A stretch of DNA of 64,000 nt from Pseudoalteromonas luteoviolacea (GCF_001696455.1 NZ_MAUJ01000003.1:489935-553934), one strand, 5' to 3'; positions 23,207 through 33,933 are shown, counted from the first letter of the stretch. Notes: generated by a model from the sequence alone, not told the origin. Program-made: numbers and translations.

Positions 23207-25909
23207 CTAAACATGCCGTTCATCCGCATACCCACCTAATACACCGTAAAGTGTATTTACATCAATGGGTTTGCCAATATGAGATACAAAGCCTTGAGAC
23301 AAGTATCTATTAACGTCGTCCACCATAACGTTCGCTGTTAGCGCAATGACCGGCGTTGCGCCATTGAGGGCTTTAATTTTCTGTTGAGCCTCGATGCCAT
23401 CCATTTCTGGCATATGGATATCCATCAACACTAAATCATATTGATCTTGCATAAAGGCTTCCACGGCAAGCTTACCATCCGCAACGAGCGTTAACTCAGC
23501 TTGAGTTGGCCGCAGCATAGCTCGAATGAGCGTTTGGTTGATGGCATTGTCTTCTGCAATTAAAATCTTTTTCCCCACCAAGTTAGGCGCAGTGAGTGAC
23601 TTCTGAATGGTGGATACGGTATCGTCTGCCGCTTTCTCCAAGGGCAGTGTCACCTCTATTCGGGTTCCTTGACCAAACTCACTGAATATCTTGATATCTC
23701 CCTGCATGATTTTAATTAAACTAATGGTTATTGACATGCCTAGACCAGTCCCACCATATTTACGTGTTGTAGATGAATCCGCCTGACTAAAGCGCTCGAA
23801 GATGCGCGCTTGTGTCTCTTCAGTCATACCAATACCAGAATCTAGCACCTCGATCTTCACCGCTTGTTGATGCGAGTTCGATATTCGGCTGAGGACCACT
23901 CTGACTTCTCCCGTGTTGGTAAACTTAACCGCATTGGATGCGAGGTTCAGTACGATTTGCTTTACTCGCACAACATCTCCCATCCAGCCATCAATAAACC
24001 CCTCATCAACAGAGGTGATAAAATTGATATTTTTGCTACTGACAAGTGCATCCAAGTCATATTGAACAGACTCTAGCACTTTGCGCAAAGAGAACGCGTT
24101 GTGCTCTAAAACCAGCTTATTGTCTTCGATTTTTGAGTAGTCCAAAATATCATTAATAATGGTCAACAAGCTTTTTGCAGAATAGGCAGCATTGGAAAGT
24201 ATGGTTTTTGAATTTTCATCTAACGATATATTTTCCAGTAACTGCAAGCCACCAAGAATTGCATTCATTGGCGTACGGATTTCATGGCTCATATTAGATA
24301 AAAAGTCCGATTTGGCTTTTGTAGCCAGCTCCGCTTTTTCTTTTGCTTCTTTTAATGAGTTTCTGATCTTTACATTTTGATCGATATTGGAGATCGATCC
24401 AGCCATCTCTTTTAGATCGCCAGAGCGGGTATAGTAAGGTGTTCCTCTACCTCTAAACCACGCGTATTCTCCCTGTTTGTTGCGCACGCGATATTGGATC
24501 TCAAACGTTTGTCTGTCTGCAATAGCTTGATTCACTTTATCCAGCGTTTTATCGACATCATCAGGGTGCAACATGGTCTGGAACAACGCGAAAGTCGGTT
24601 CAAACTCTTGCGGTTCAAAGCCCAGCATTGTAAAAAAGTTATCCGACCATTCTACTTTATCGTTAACGGGATCCACCCAATGCCAAAATCCATCCTGAGA
24701 TCCTTGCGCAACTAGTTTTAATTTATTCACTGCTAATTTGAGTTCTTCTTCCTTGACACGCAAGTCTGAAATATCTCGAAAAATAGACACCACAGCTCCG
24801 GTGTAGCATTGAAAATATACAGTAGAAAAGACGCTGTCGATCCGCTCGTCGGCATAAGTCAGCGATTCATAATCAAAGCTTCCTCCTGTGCTGGCCACCT
24901 CTGCCATACGCGCAGGTATATCTGTTCCAGCCAATGCTGGAAAGGCCTCGACTAATGTTTGGCCAATCAAGGGGGCATGCTCAAACCCTAAAATGTTTTC
25001 CGCAGCGCTATTAAACCCTTTAAATGCGAGGTCCCCCGCCTCATTGAGTTCCCACAAATGGTAACCCATAGGCATGTTACCAACGACACTCTGGCTATAG
25101 CGTATTTGGTTTTCCAATTCATCTTGAACACGCTTCAAATCGGTAATATCGGTCCCACAACCAATCATCATTCCGTTTGAAAGCCGAAAATTAGCCCATA
25201 ATTGCCGCCTTTCTTCTTTGTTTTTCACTTGTACGGGATATTCTCGAAACTTTCCTTCGGTGGCTGTAATATCGATAAACACTTGCTGGCGAATCGCATC
25301 ATCAGGATAAAAATGCTGCATGAGATCTGGGGTGTTTTTCGCTTCTTCAAAGCTGTAGCCAAGTTGGTTCTCGCAAGAGCGATTCCATAATAAGCATCGC
25401 CCATTTTCATCGAATGAGTTAACCATAATGGGTAACAAGTCGACGAGCTCCTCAAATAACAGGTGTTGCTCTGAAGTATTCCTCTCTGCATGCTTCTCTT
25501 CTGATACTAATGTTGATTGCTGTGAAGCCTTTACTTCGTAACAAATACCCGATAACGCAATCAAGCTGTTATGCTCGTCAAATTCAGGTAACGCGAGACA
25601 AGCAATCATTACGGCAGGTATACGTTCGTCTTTGGCCAAGCGAAACTTTACATCAACCTCTTGGCCTTTATTGACAGCCAAAAGAAATGCTTGCTGCACG
25701 ACTTCTAAATCGTCTTCATGACAGTGCAACACGATAAATTCTGGTGCGGTTGTGCCTGTTCGAGTATTCATCGATTTGCCTTGCGACAATCCGAACAGCT
25801 GTTCAACCACATCATCCACCAGCGCTTCACCACTTTGTAACTCCCACTTCCATTGCCCACCGCCCAAGGATTTGGTGAGTAAAGAAAGCATATTCTGAGC
25901 GTATTCCAT
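23207..25909 (-). CDS. Multi-PAS hybrid sensor histidine kinase with receiver domain
   Basis: 900 residues from the ATG at 25909; the frame extends 36 codons further to a GTG, but that stretch has no ribosome-binding site. Several PAS/PAC modules occupy residues about 30-520 (for example SFDENGRCLLWNRSCENQLGYSFEEA and DKVEWSDNFFTMLGFEPQEF). The HisKA box SNMSHEIRTPMNAILGGLQLL is near 540, followed by HATPase motifs (VLDSGIGMTEE, YGGTGLGMSI) and a receiver with KKILIAEDNAINQTL and phospho-acceptor LVLMDIHMPEMDG near 828. No membrane span is present, so it is cytoplasmic. There is no HPt domain and no adjacent regulator; output partner unknown. Confidence 0.88.
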   Translation of the reverse strand: MEYAQNMLSLLTKSLGGGQWKWELQSGEALVDDVVEQLFGLSQGKSMNTRTGTTAPEFIVLHCHEDDLEVVQQAFLLAVNKGQEVDVKFRLAKDERIPAVMIACLALPEFDEHNSLIALSGICYEVKASQQSTLVSEEKHAERNTSEQHLLFEELVDLLPIMVNSFDENGRCLLWNRSCENQLGYSFEEAKNTPDLMQHFYPDDAIRQQVFIDITATEGKFREYPVQVKNKEERRQLWANFRLSNGMMIGCGTDITDLKRVQDELENQIRYSQSVVGNMPMGYHLWELNEAGDLAFKGFNSAAENILGFEHAPLIGQTLVEAFPALAGTDIPARMAEVASTGGSFDYESLTYADERIDSVFSTVYFQCYTGAVVSIFRDISDLRVKEEELKLAVNKLKLVAQGSQDGFWHWVDPVNDKVEWSDNFFTMLGFEPQEFEPTFALFQTMLHPDDVDKTLDKVNQAIADRQTFEIQYRVRNKQGEYAWFRGRGTPYYTRSGDLKEMAGSISNIDQNVKIRNSLKEAKEKAELATKAKSDFLSNMSHEIRTPMNAILGGLQLLENISLDENSKTILSNAAYSAKSLLTIINDILDYSKIEDNKLVLEHNAFSLRKVLESVQYDLDALVSSKNINFITSVDEGFIDGWMGDVVRVKQIVLNLASNAVKFTNTGEVRVVLSRISNSHQQAVKIEVLDSGIGMTEETQARIFERFSQADSSTTRKYGGTGLGMSITISLIKIMQGDIKIFSEFGQGTRIEVTLPLEKAADDTVSTIQKSLTAPNLVGKKILIAEDNAINQTLIRAMLRPTQAELTLVADGKLAVEAFMQDQYDLVLMDIHMPEMDGIEAQQKIKALNGATPVIALTANVMVDDVNRYLSQGFVSHIGKPIDVNTLYGVLGGYADERHV

Positions 25910-26119
25910 GTGAACAACCAACTGTTTATAAAGGGATAAACAAAAACTTATAGATATGAAGTGTGGTTGAACACAGAGCAATAGTAAAGCAAATAACGCA
26001 TCGTTTTTGTAACGCACGAACGGTGCTAGAATTTGCGATTAATCGTTAGTAAATTAATTCACTTTGCGGGTGTTAGCATAAAACTTAGACACACACAGCT
26101 TGAACAACCAATAACAGCT

Positions 26120-26464
26120 TTAGATACCTGCGCAGTATGCCAATAGGTAGCTTGGGTGGAACAAGTGCTCTTTTAAGTTGCTAAACAACATCCATTGGTA
26201 ATCGACAGCAAATGAAATGAGTGCGCAAAGTGCGGCATAAGACATCGTTTTTCGATATACCCATGAACCAATCAAAGCAGCAAACATTGAGGCAAACCCT
26301 TGAGGGTATAACACACTGTATAACTGTAGCCAAAACCCCCCCCCAGGAGCAAATGGATAGGTGATTGAGTCATAATAAAAGGGGTGAGGCTTAACGATGT
26401 AAAGCCCCATAAATGCACACACCAAAATTGCGAGGTGCTGAATTAAACTAATCAACCGATGCAC
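26120..26464 (-). CDS. Small polytopic membrane protein of unknown function
   Basis: 114 residues, with probable membrane spans at about 5-22, 46-62, 66-84 and 97-112, and an aromatic periplasmic or cytoplasmic loop (KPHPFYYDSITYPFAPGGGFW). I do not recognise a family. It stands alone between the hybrid kinase and the DUF3224 gene, all on the minus strand but with gaps over 130 bp. Confidence 0.5.
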   Translation of the reverse strand: MHRLISLIQHLAILVCAFMGLYIVKPHPFYYDSITYPFAPGGGFWLQLYSVLYPQGFASMFAALIGSWVYRKTMSYAALCALISFAVDYQWMLFSNLKEHLFHPSYLLAYCAGI

Positions 26465-26594
26465 GCCATTAACCCCTTATAAACCCCAATACGTTATTGG
26501 CCCATTGTCACAAATGTGCAGAGTGGGTTCTGTGATAATCAGTCCAAAATAATCCATCTTTTCGAAGCGCTAATCATCGAGCCCAAAAGCCAGT

Positions 26595-26984
26595 TTAACT
26601 GTGCTTTTCGAGATAATACTCAGCTTTTCCAGCCTCACCAGAGGTAAATTGCCCCTGCGCACCGACTATCGAATGTTTAGGCTCACAGCTCACGACTTCA
26701 AACTCACTTGTGGCAACCCCTTGACTAAACTTGCCCTTATGCGAGAGTACCAAAATATGACGTTGCGCACCCAATTCTGTTTGTATCAGCTCGATACCGC
26801 TGAACAGGGCATTTCCTTCTCCGTCATACACCATACTGTACTGGAGTTCACCAGTGCCTTTTATATCCCCTTGATACTCTTGCTTCACAACTGCGGTAGT
26901 CAGTTTGCCGACCGTCAATACAAGCATTGACTCACGCACTTGCTCTTGCCAGTCTGTGATTTGAAATTCACCTTGCCACTTCAT
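26595..26984 (-). CDS. DUF3224-family protein
   Basis: 129 residues from the ATG at 26984, chosen because GGAGAG lies just upstream; the frame is open ten codons further. The sequence MKWQGEFQITDWQE, then GDIKGTGELQYSMVYDGEGNALFSGIE and GKFSQGVATSEFEVV follows the DUF3224 pattern, a small single-domain beta-barrel family of unknown function. It is divergent from an AraC-type regulator whose start is 103 bp away, a common pairing for small effector-type proteins. Confidence 0.75.
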   Translation of the reverse strand: MKWQGEFQITDWQEQVRESMLVLTVGKLTTAVVKQEYQGDIKGTGELQYSMVYDGEGNALFSGIELIQTELGAQRHILVLSHKGKFSQGVATSEFEVVSCEPKHSIVGAQGQFTSGEAGKAEYYLEKHS

Positions 26985-27086
26985 ATTTCTCTCCGAGATG
27001 TTTTTAACTTTCAATTACATTAACATGGCGCGGTATGGTGGTATTGTAAAAACGCGTCACTCGTTGCTAGTTATGGGGACTAAATC

Positions 27087-27884
27087 ATGGAACAAAACAA
27101 TCAGCTTATCAGTGGTGTGCTACATCAAACCAAAAGTGCCCCAAATTACACGTTAAGACGTTACTTTCCATCACCTCAACTCTCGAGCCTAGTTGAACAG
27201 TACTGGTTGGTTAATTGGGATTTACCCGAGGACTCACAACACGTCCAGAGAAATTTGCCAGATCCAAACTGTCATTTGACTTTTTTACCGAATAAATGCG
27301 AATTCCTTGGCCCTGTTAGTAAAGTCTACGACTATACAATGCATGGGCAAAACGGAATCATAGGCGTGAAATTTAAACTCGGCGCATTGGCTTGCGTATT
27401 ACCAAACCCGATTGAACATTACATGGATACCGTTATTTCAATGCCCAGCTTTTTACACTGTGACTTAGCTGCTCTGTCTAAAACTTTAAGCCAAACAGAC
27501 AATGATAAGGCCCGAGTCCATGCGCTTGAACAAGCCCTTGAGCCGCTTTGTGGCTATGTGAAAGTGCACCATGTTCAACAGTTAAGTGCGTTAGTTGAAC
27601 GTATAAAAAGTAATGACGATATATACACAGTCGAAGATCTCGCACTGCAAAGCGGAGTGTCTAAACGCACCTTGCAAAGACAGTTCAAACAATACATCGG
27701 TCTTTCCCCAAAGTACTTGATCCGTAAATATCGACTGCACACCGCTTTAACGCTATTAGAGCGACACCCCAATGACATACATCATTTGGTAAACAAGTTA
27801 GATTATGCTGACCAAGCTCACCTGATCAAAGACTTTAAGAATATCCTTGGCATGACACCTGGCGCCTATATTGATGATATCTAA
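27087..27884 (+). CDS. AraC-family transcriptional regulator
   Basis: 265 residues. The N-terminal half (RYFPSPQLSSLVEQYWLVNWDLPED...NLPDPNCHLTFLP) is the DUF6597-type sensor domain found in many AraC proteins. The C-terminal AraC/XylS DNA-binding domain has two helix-turn-helix units (YTVEDLALQSGVSKRTLQRQFKQY near 182, and DYADQAHLIKDFKNILGMTPGAY near 240). It is divergent from the DUF3224 gene, its likely target. A GGGG stretch precedes the ATG at suitable distance. A hairpin follows. Confidence 0.85.
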   Translation: MEQNNQLISGVLHQTKSAPNYTLRRYFPSPQLSSLVEQYWLVNWDLPEDSQHVQRNLPDPNCHLTFLPNKCEFLGPVSKVYDYTMHGQNGIIGVKFKLGALACVLPNPIEHYMDTVISMPSFLHCDLAALSKTLSQTDNDKARVHALEQALEPLCGYVKVHHVQQLSALVERIKSNDDIYTVEDLALQSGVSKRTLQRQFKQYIGLSPKYLIRKYRLHTALTLLERHPNDIHHLVNKLDYADQAHLIKDFKNILGMTPGAYIDDI

Positions 27885-27933
27885 CCTTTATATTCAGCTC
27901 ATATTTATAAATGTATTCAAGCTGATACAAAAG

Positions 27934-27962
27934 CCTTGTTGTGGTTACAAAATACAACAAGG
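27934..27962 (+). terminator. Hairpin after the AraC-type gene
   Basis: 9 bp arms CCTTGTTGT and ACAACAAGG around an 11-base loop, 50 bp past the stop codon, without a strong T tract. Confidence 0.45.
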
Positions 27963-28125
27963 CGTCACACCCCTTTGCATGAGATTGGATGATTGCAACA
28001 TGCAATAAATTTATACTTTTCCTCGTTGAGTAAGTGCATACCAGCTACCGCGCTTTGTAACCCAAGCAGGTATCCATGCAATTGTTTAACATGTTGATTT
28101 CCCCATGTCTTTTAAAGACTTTTTG

Positions 28126-28151
28126 GCGCGCAGTCTCTGCGCGCTTTTTTT
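28126..28151 (+). terminator. Orphan rho-independent terminator, possible small-RNA 3' end
   Basis: GCGCGCAG-TCT-CTGCGCGC followed by seven T is a textbook intrinsic terminator. It lies 240 bp beyond the AraC-type gene, which already has its own hairpin, and 130 bp before the next gene. No ORF ends at it. It may therefore terminate a small RNA starting somewhere in 27965-28100, or be a backup terminator. I see nothing else in 27963-28281. Confidence 0.7.
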
Positions 28152-28281
28152 ATTGGTTTTAAATCTTGCCACTTAAGTATTCCCCAGTGAGATTTTTTCC
28201 AATTAACAAAATAACTTAACACTCAAATCCACTGGCACAACGCACAATATCAACTATATTTTTGCATACATCTAATACGTA

Positions 28282-31101
28282 ATGACTCGGTGGCATATGA
28301 TCTTTTCATCAAGGACAGAACGTCTTAAAAGACAAACAATTCAAACGAAATACGACCTTATTTTTAATAATCAGCCCATATTGACACTAAATGATGATGG
28401 TATGATCAAAGAAGTGAGCGATGCACTTCTCAAAAAACTCGGTTACCAACGCCAAGAGTTAATTAATAAGTCATATAAAACCATACTCAAAACAACGTTA
28501 AATTTTGATCGTCACAGTATCGCTAACAACCCACCCACTGAAGTGCAAGGACTCAGTAAAAATAAACAGCCCTTGTGGTTTCAAACAACCCTGTTAAGCA
28601 CCTATGATTACACTCAAAACAACACAACACATGACGCAACTTTGTTATTGGTGCTGCACGATATAACCAATTATAAAGAGGCAAACTCAGACTATGTCGG
28701 CAAGGTCGATGCAATTGACCGTTCACAGGCCGTCATAGAATTTAATATGGATGGCACCATCATTCATGCAAATGACAATTTTCTGCAGGTCATGGGTTAC
28801 GAACTATCCGAAATAGTGGGTAAACACCATAGTATGTTTGCCGAGCCTGACTATGCAATCAGCGAGGAATACAAACAGTTTTGGCAGAGTTTAAATCGAG
28901 GCGAATTTAGTAAAGGCGAGTACAAACGGCTTGGAAAAGGCGGCAAGGAAGTTTGGATCCATGCATCTTACAACCCCATCTTCGATCATCAAGGGCAGCC
29001 CTATAAAGTTGTCAAATATGCTTCAGATATAACGCCGAGTAAGATACAAGCAGCCGATTTTCAAGGGCAATTACAAGCCATTGGCAAGTCGCAGGCTGTC
29101 ATTGAATTTAATATGGATGGCACCATCATACACGCCAATGAAAACTTTCTGCTGACGATGGGATATACATTAGAGGAAATTGTGGGGCAACATCACAGTA
29201 TGTTTGCCGAACCTGATTACGCGGCAAGTTCTGAATATCGAGCGTTTTGGACAGAGCTAAACGCGGGGAATTTTAGTTCGGGTGAATTTTTACGCAGAGG
29301 GAAAAACGGCAAAGAAGTGTGGATACAAGCTTCTTACAACCCTATTTTAGATTTGAATGGTAAACCGTTTAAAGTTGTCAAATATGCCTCCGATATCACA
29401 ACTCAAAAAGCCCAAGCCGCAAATTATGAAGGCCAGCTCCAAGCCATCAGCAAGTCTCAAGCCATTATTGAGTTCAATATGGATGGCACCATAATCACAG
29501 CGAATGACAACTTCTTGCAAACAACAGGGTATACACTTGAAGAAATCCAAGGTCAGCATCACCGTATGTTTGCAGAGCCGGACTATGCGAACAGTCAAGC
29601 CTATGCTGACTTTTGGCAGCAATTAAATCAGGGTAAGTTTGATTCAGGTGAATATCAACGCGTAGGTAAAAACGGCAAGAAGATTTGGATCCAAGCAACC
29701 TACAACCCTATCTTTGATTCACACGGTAAACCCTTTAAAGTCGTCAAGTTTGCTACCGATATCACAGCACAAAAACTGCAAGGCGCTGACTTTGCTGGTC
29801 AGCTTGCGGCCATCCATAAATCACAGGCCGTTATCGAGTTTAACATGGACGGCACCATTATCGATGCCAATGACAATTTCCTAGCGACAACTGGCTATAC
29901 ACTAGATGAAATTAGAGGCAAACATCATAAAATGTTTGCGCTGCCTGAATATGCCAACAGTGCAGAGTATCAGCAATTCTGGCAGCACTTAAAGCAAGGC
30001 CAATTCGACAGTGGTGAATATCAACGTATTGGTAAAGGCGGTAAAGAGATTTGGATTCAGGCTTCCTACAACCCAATCTTTGATACAAACGGAACGCCTT
30101 TTAAAGTTGTTAAATACGCAACGGACATTACCGCAAGAAAACATGCAATCTCCAGTATTAAAGCAGCAATTATGGCACTCGCAGAGGGCCAATTGAACCA
30201 TGGGATTGATGATGACCTCGGTGGTGAATTCAATATCTTAAAAGATGCAATGAACGGCTTGATGAGTAATCTAAATAGTATGGTACTCGAAATCACAGAG
30301 GCTTCTAATCAGGTTTATCAGGGCGCACAAAGTATCGCCTCAGGCAATGAACAATTAAACAGGCGCACAGAAAATCAAGGTGCTAGTTTTGAAGAAACGG
30401 CTTCAACCATGGAGCAATTAACGACAACCGTGCAACAAAATGCCAAAAGTGCAAAAGATGTTTCACTCCATGCCGAAGAGGTCATGAAAAAGGCCCAACA
30501 AGGCGGCGAAACTGTCTCGGACGCAGTAAATGCGATGAGTGATATAGAGGCATGCAGTAGCAGCATTTCAGATATTATTGGCGTCATAGATGAAATAGCA
30601 TTTCAAACCAATTTATTGGCACTCAATGCTTCTGTCGAGGCTGCAAGAGCTGGTGAAGCAGGCAGAGGTTTTGCGGTTGTGGCAAGTGAGGTGCGTAATT
30701 TAGCACAGCGCAGTGCATCTGCTGCCAAAGAGATTAAAGGGCTCATTCAAGATAGCTCCGAGGCCGTTTCAAAAGGCAGTTTGCTGGTGGCGGCATCGGG
30801 CGATACATTTAAGCAACTCGTAAAAGTTGTTCAAGAAGTAAACTTGATGATTTCAGAGATCACAGAAGCAAGCCAAGAGCAATCTGATGGCGTTGCTGCG
30901 GTTTCATCCACCATTGCGCAAATGGACAACGAAACACAGCAAAATATTCATTTGGTTGAGCAATCTACTCATGCAAGCCAAGTGTTGATCCAGCAAGCCC
31001 AACATTTATTGCAACAGGTATCTAGCTTTAAGACCAGTTCCAATCAAGCGCTATTGTTGGCCCCTGAGTCTAAAGGCACACTGAGGTTAAGCGCAGGGTA
31101 A
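28282..31101 (+). CDS. Soluble methyl-accepting chemotaxis protein with tandem PAS domains
   Basis: 939 residues without a membrane span. A first, diverged PAS occupies about residues 20-135, followed by four tandem PAS/PAC copies of exactly 122 residues each (each has [15 protein letters not shown], a GYxLxEIxGxHHxMFAxPxYA stretch and KVVKxAxDIT). A short linker leads to the methyl-accepting signalling domain with the conserved hairpin tip [20 protein letters not shown] near residue 770. PAS domains of this type often bind haem or flavin and sense redox or oxygen; no ligand residue is decisive here. There is no C-terminal CheR-tethering pentapeptide. No chemotaxis genes are nearby. ATG 28297 is an alternative start. 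Confidence 0.9.
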   Translation: MTRWHMIFSSRTERLKRQTIQTKYDLIFNNQPILTLNDDGMIKEVSDALLKKLGYQRQELINKSYKTILKTTLNFDRHSIANNPPTEVQGLSKNKQPLWFQTTLLSTYDYTQNNTTHDATLLLVLHDITNYKEANSDYVGKVDAIDRSQAVIEFNMDGTIIHANDNFLQVMGYELSEIVGKHHSMFAEPDYAISEEYKQFWQSLNRGEFSKGEYKRLGKGGKEVWIHASYNPIFDHQGQPYKVVKYASDITPSKIQAADFQGQLQAIGKSQAVIEFNMDGTIIHANENFLLTMGYTLEEIVGQHHSMFAEPDYAASSEYRAFWTELNAGNFSSGEFLRRGKNGKEVWIQASYNPILDLNGKPFKVVKYASDITTQKAQAANYEGQLQAISKSQAIIEFNMDGTIITANDNFLQTTGYTLEEIQGQHHRMFAEPDYANSQAYADFWQQLNQGKFDSGEYQRVGKNGKKIWIQATYNPIFDSHGKPFKVVKFATDITAQKLQGADFAGQLAAIHKSQAVIEFNMDGTIIDANDNFLATTGYTLDEIRGKHHKMFALPEYANSAEYQQFWQHLKQGQFDSGEYQRIGKGGKEIWIQASYNPIFDTNGTPFKVVKYATDITARKHAISSIKAAIMALAEGQLNHGIDDDLGGEFNILKDAMNGLMSNLNSMVLEITEASNQVYQGAQSIASGNEQLNRRTENQGASFEETASTMEQLTTTVQQNAKSAKDVSLHAEEVMKKAQQGGETVSDAVNAMSDIEACSSSISDIIGVIDEIAFQTNLLALNASVEAARAGEAGRGFAVVASEVRNLAQRSASAAKEIKGLIQDSSEAVSKGSLLVAASGDTFKQLVKVVQEVNLMISEITEASQEQSDGVAAVSSTIAQMDNETQQNIHLVEQSTHASQVLIQQAQHLLQQVSSFKTSSNQALLLAPESKGTLRLSAG
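28699..30162 (+). repeat. Four tandem 366 bp gene-internal repeats encoding PAS modules
   Basis: The same codons recur at 28735, 29101, 29467 and 29833 (start of the IEFNMDGTI segment), exactly 366 bases apart, with high nucleotide and protein identity. It is a recent or homogenised in-frame tandem amplification inside the chemoreceptor gene. Confidence 0.9.
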
Positions 31102-31213
31102 AGTCGTTGGAATAAATAGCGATACTTTTTCAGCTACCGAAAGTATCGCTCTTATTTCATTATTACCATTCGTATCCATAAACAACGCAGGCTTATTCAT
31201 CGGTCATACACGG

Positions 31214-31813
31214 CTATAACATGGCATCAATTTCATCCTCTTTGATATCTAGGAGCGCTTCCAATTCTAATAGGCTGATCTCTCTGAGTTGATATCTACG
31301 TTCCTGTTCCAAAATATACAGCACATATGATGAGCTTGTAATAAATAGCTCGGGCATAATACTTTTTGCACGTTTCATCACAATTAGTCGCTCGCTCAAC
31401 TCGGTCAACGACTCCTGTGATAAATTTTTAATGAATATATGCTGAGACATCAAGGCATCCAAATATTCAGGGTATACCAAAGGGTTTTTCTCAAAAAACG
31501 CTGCTTTTTGTTCTTTGGTGACGCTGTTACTTGATTGCCCTTGATAATGATCAAGCAATAAGGTGCTGTATTCTTGGCTTTCTTTAACAACCGCTTCTGC
31601 TGCATAGAGTAACTTTATCAAGTCCTCTCGCTCTTTCTCATTCGCGTCATAGTTACTGATGGCAATCGCCAATAATACACCGATCAAGGTAGCAACTAAG
31701 GTTAACGCAAAATTGCTTGCCAGCTCATTGCGAAGCGTGAACTTTTTGAGTTTAGGGATGAACAATATGCTGCTGCATAATATTAAAACCGCTGTGGTGA
31801 CTAGATAAATCAT
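31214..31813 (-). CDS. Membrane-anchored hypothetical protein
   Basis: 199 residues. Two membrane spans lie at about 3-20 and 33-52 (ELASNFALTLVATLIGVLLAIAISNY), followed by about 145 mostly helical, acidic cytoplasmic or periplasmic residues rich in Leu, Glu and Lys (LIKLLYAAEAVVKESQEYSTLLLDHY; ISLLELEALLDIKEDEID). No enzymatic motif is visible and I do not recognise the family. It stands alone between the chemoreceptor and a LysR-type regulator. Confidence 0.55.
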   Translation of the reverse strand: MIYLVTTAVLILCSSILFIPKLKKFTLRNELASNFALTLVATLIGVLLAIAISNYDANEKEREDLIKLLYAAEAVVKESQEYSTLLLDHYQGQSSNSVTKEQKAAFFEKNPLVYPEYLDALMSQHIFIKNLSQESLTELSERLIVMKRAKSIMPELFITSSSYVLYILEQERRYQLREISLLELEALLDIKEDEIDAML

Positions 31814-31894
31814 GTTCTGTTTTCTTGTTATCTTATAAATAAAGCAGAGTTCATTGACTCAGATAATACTTGATAAGTGATCTACAATGAAAAA

Positions 31895-32782
31895 CTAAAT
31901 ATTGGCTAGTTCGCGCTGTAACCAATCACTGAATGTTTTAATGCGTAATACGCGTGGTGACGCCAAATCATACATAAGACGATACTGCGCTCCAGGTTCA
32001 AGCCCATTGGAATAAGGCTGTACTAGCATACCTTGCTCAATGTAGTGTGCAGCTTGTTTGGCTGAACCTAAACAGACACCGTGACCTGCAAGTACAGCAC
32101 TCATTGCAACATCAATATTATTGACTCGCAATACCTGACAATGGCTGATATCGGGCGCTATGGATACATGTTCAAACCACTGTGGCCAGTACTCTTTTGC
32201 TGCATAGTCGATTAACCAACAGCGCTTTAAACTGCCCGGATCTGTCGCATCTAGCTGTTTCGCAACACTGGGGGAACATAGCGGTACGATGGGATCGTCA
32301 AAAAGTATCTCACAGTGATATTCAGGATAAGGGGTCCTTCCATAACGAATAGCGACATCAATCGTACCTTGGCGCAAATCTTCTGTCTCTTTAGAAGTGA
32401 CTATTTTCAAAGTAATGTCCGGGTAGGTCATAGCAAACTTCCACATCCGTGGAACGAGTACTAAGGACGCAAAAGATTGTGTCGTCGTAATCGTCAACTC
32501 ACCTGCAAGTGACTCATATTGAATTTTTTTAAGGCCATCAACAATACAATTGAAGCCTGTACAAATAGCCTCATTCAATACTGCGCCTTGTCGAGTTACA
32601 TGCATACTTCGACCTTTGCGATAAAACAGTTTGCATCCTAATTGACCTTCAAGCTTACGAATTTGTTGGCTTATCGCAGCCTGTGTAACGTGGAGTTCTT
32701 CAGCTGCTTTACTATAGCTTTTCAGCCTTGCAGCCGCCTCTACCATACGAAACCCAGAAACATTAACCAGCTCTTTATACAT
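31895..32782 (-). CDS. LysR-family regulator, GcvA-like
   Basis: 295 residues. The N-terminal helix-turn-helix SYSKAAEELHVTQAAISQQIRKLEGQLG and the following CKLFYRKGRSMHVTRQG are typical of the GcvA/AmpR-type subgroup of LysR regulators. The effector domain has VDVAIRYGRTPYPEYHCEILFDDPIVPLCSPS, matching the same subgroup. No enzyme gene is divergent from it close by: the next gene on the other strand starts 425 bp away. Target unknown. Confidence 0.85.
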   Translation of the reverse strand: MYKELVNVSGFRMVEAAARLKSYSKAAEELHVTQAAISQQIRKLEGQLGCKLFYRKGRSMHVTRQGAVLNEAICTGFNCIVDGLKKIQYESLAGELTITTTQSFASLVLVPRMWKFAMTYPDITLKIVTSKETEDLRQGTIDVAIRYGRTPYPEYHCEILFDDPIVPLCSPSVAKQLDATDPGSLKRCWLIDYAAKEYWPQWFEHVSIAPDISHCQVLRVNNIDVAMSAVLAGHGVCLGSAKQAAHYIEQGMLVQPYSNGLEPGAQYRLMYDLASPRVLRIKTFSDWLQRELANI

Positions 32783-33207
32783 AACTTCTGCTTATATTAA
32801 AGTTAAATTTATATCGTTCGAGTTACCCAGTTTTATATCACATAATTTCACTTTCAGCAGCCAGCGAGATAGAAAAATGAAATATAAAATGACTGATAAA
32901 GATATAAAAAATATAGGTAAATCCGAGAACTTACTACAAAAGTGGCTTAGGAAAATTAGTCGAAAGCTAAATTTAGAACATATGAACACTTACAAATAAA
33001 ATAAGCTGAATTTATATAACTTCATCAACCTAGTCACCTCAGGGAGAAGCTTAGATTTACGCGCTTTAAGGTCAATAATCTGACAAAATGGTAAGGCCAG
33101 TGACTATTCGAACTATTTTTGACTGTGATCTTTGCAACCTGATTTCACGTACTCTATGTTTAAAGCAGACACTGTAGTCTTGCTATGGAATAAGAGGTAA
33201 GAATCGC
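32783..33207. other. Intergenic region with no recognisable element
   Basis: 425 bp, AT-rich, between the divergent LysR-type and HAD genes. It presumably holds their promoters. I see no strong hairpin, repeat or credible coding sequence. Confidence 0.4.
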
Positions 33208-33813
33208 ATGATCAAAGGAATTATATTCGACTTGGATGGCACACTTGTTACTTCTAGCTTGGATTTTGCGATGATGAAAGCACAGCTAGGGTGTCAAAGA
33301 GAAGATGACCTATTAGAGTTTGTCGCCTCACTCCCTTCTCCTTACATGCGTGAGGAAGCCATGTCACTCATACATCAACACGAGCTGCATGACGCCAATC
33401 AGTGTTCATTTATTCCCGGAGCGCAACAAGCGGTTGAAACTCTGCACAACCAGGGCTTCAAATTGGCTATTGTGACAAGGAACTTTTCAAAGGCTGCTCA
33501 CATTAAGTTACAACGTTGCAATATGCCCATCGACATTATAGTGACGCGAGATGATGCCCCGGCCAAGCCAGATCCGTCAGCACTACACAATATTGCAAAA
33601 CGTTGGAATTTACACAGTAACGAATGTATGTATGTGGGGGACTATTTATATGACATCCAAGCTGCACATAATGCAGACATGGTGTCATGCCTTTATGTCC
33701 AACAAGACGTGCCAGATTATGCACGTTTCGCTGATTATATTTTACCTGACTGGACGCAATTCCCCGATTTAATCGCACAAATCAACATAAAAGCATTACA
33801 TCAATTGGCGTAA
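33208..33813 (+). CDS. HAD-superfamily phosphatase
   Basis: 201 residues. HAD motif I GIIFDLDGTLV begins at residue 4 with the nucleophilic and acid-base aspartates; motif II is LAIVTRNFSK near 90; motif III/IV are DDAPAKPDPSAL near 115 and MYVGDYLYDIQAAHNA near 143. It belongs with phosphoglycolate-phosphatase-like and beta-phosphoglucomutase-like enzymes (small helical cap between motifs I and II). The substrate is not predictable. AGAGGTAAG lies before the ATG. A YebC-family gene follows 120 bp downstream. Confidence 0.85.
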   Translation: MIKGIIFDLDGTLVTSSLDFAMMKAQLGCQREDDLLEFVASLPSPYMREEAMSLIHQHELHDANQCSFIPGAQQAVETLHNQGFKLAIVTRNFSKAAHIKLQRCNMPIDIIVTRDDAPAKPDPSALHNIAKRWNLHSNECMYVGDYLYDIQAAHNADMVSCLYVQQDVPDYARFADYILPDWTQFPDLIAQINIKALHQLA

Positions 33814-33933
33814 AAAGGCCAAATTGCTACTTAATCTTGAAGATAGCTTCTCTCAAACCCAATAGGGTATAGCCCAAAGCCTTCAGTCTTGCTAGAATCT
33901 TGGCCATTAAAATTTCAAATAACGAGAATTAAG

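Noticed and set aside
27315..27335. Iteron-like GTTAGTAAAG in the AraC-type gene
   Set aside because: The GATC end is missing and only the left half matches.
32792..32989. Minus-strand ORF of 65 codons before the LysR-type gene
   Set aside because: Phe/Leu/Ile-rich translation expected from AT-rich intergenic DNA, and no ribosome-binding site; it is more likely the LysR leader.
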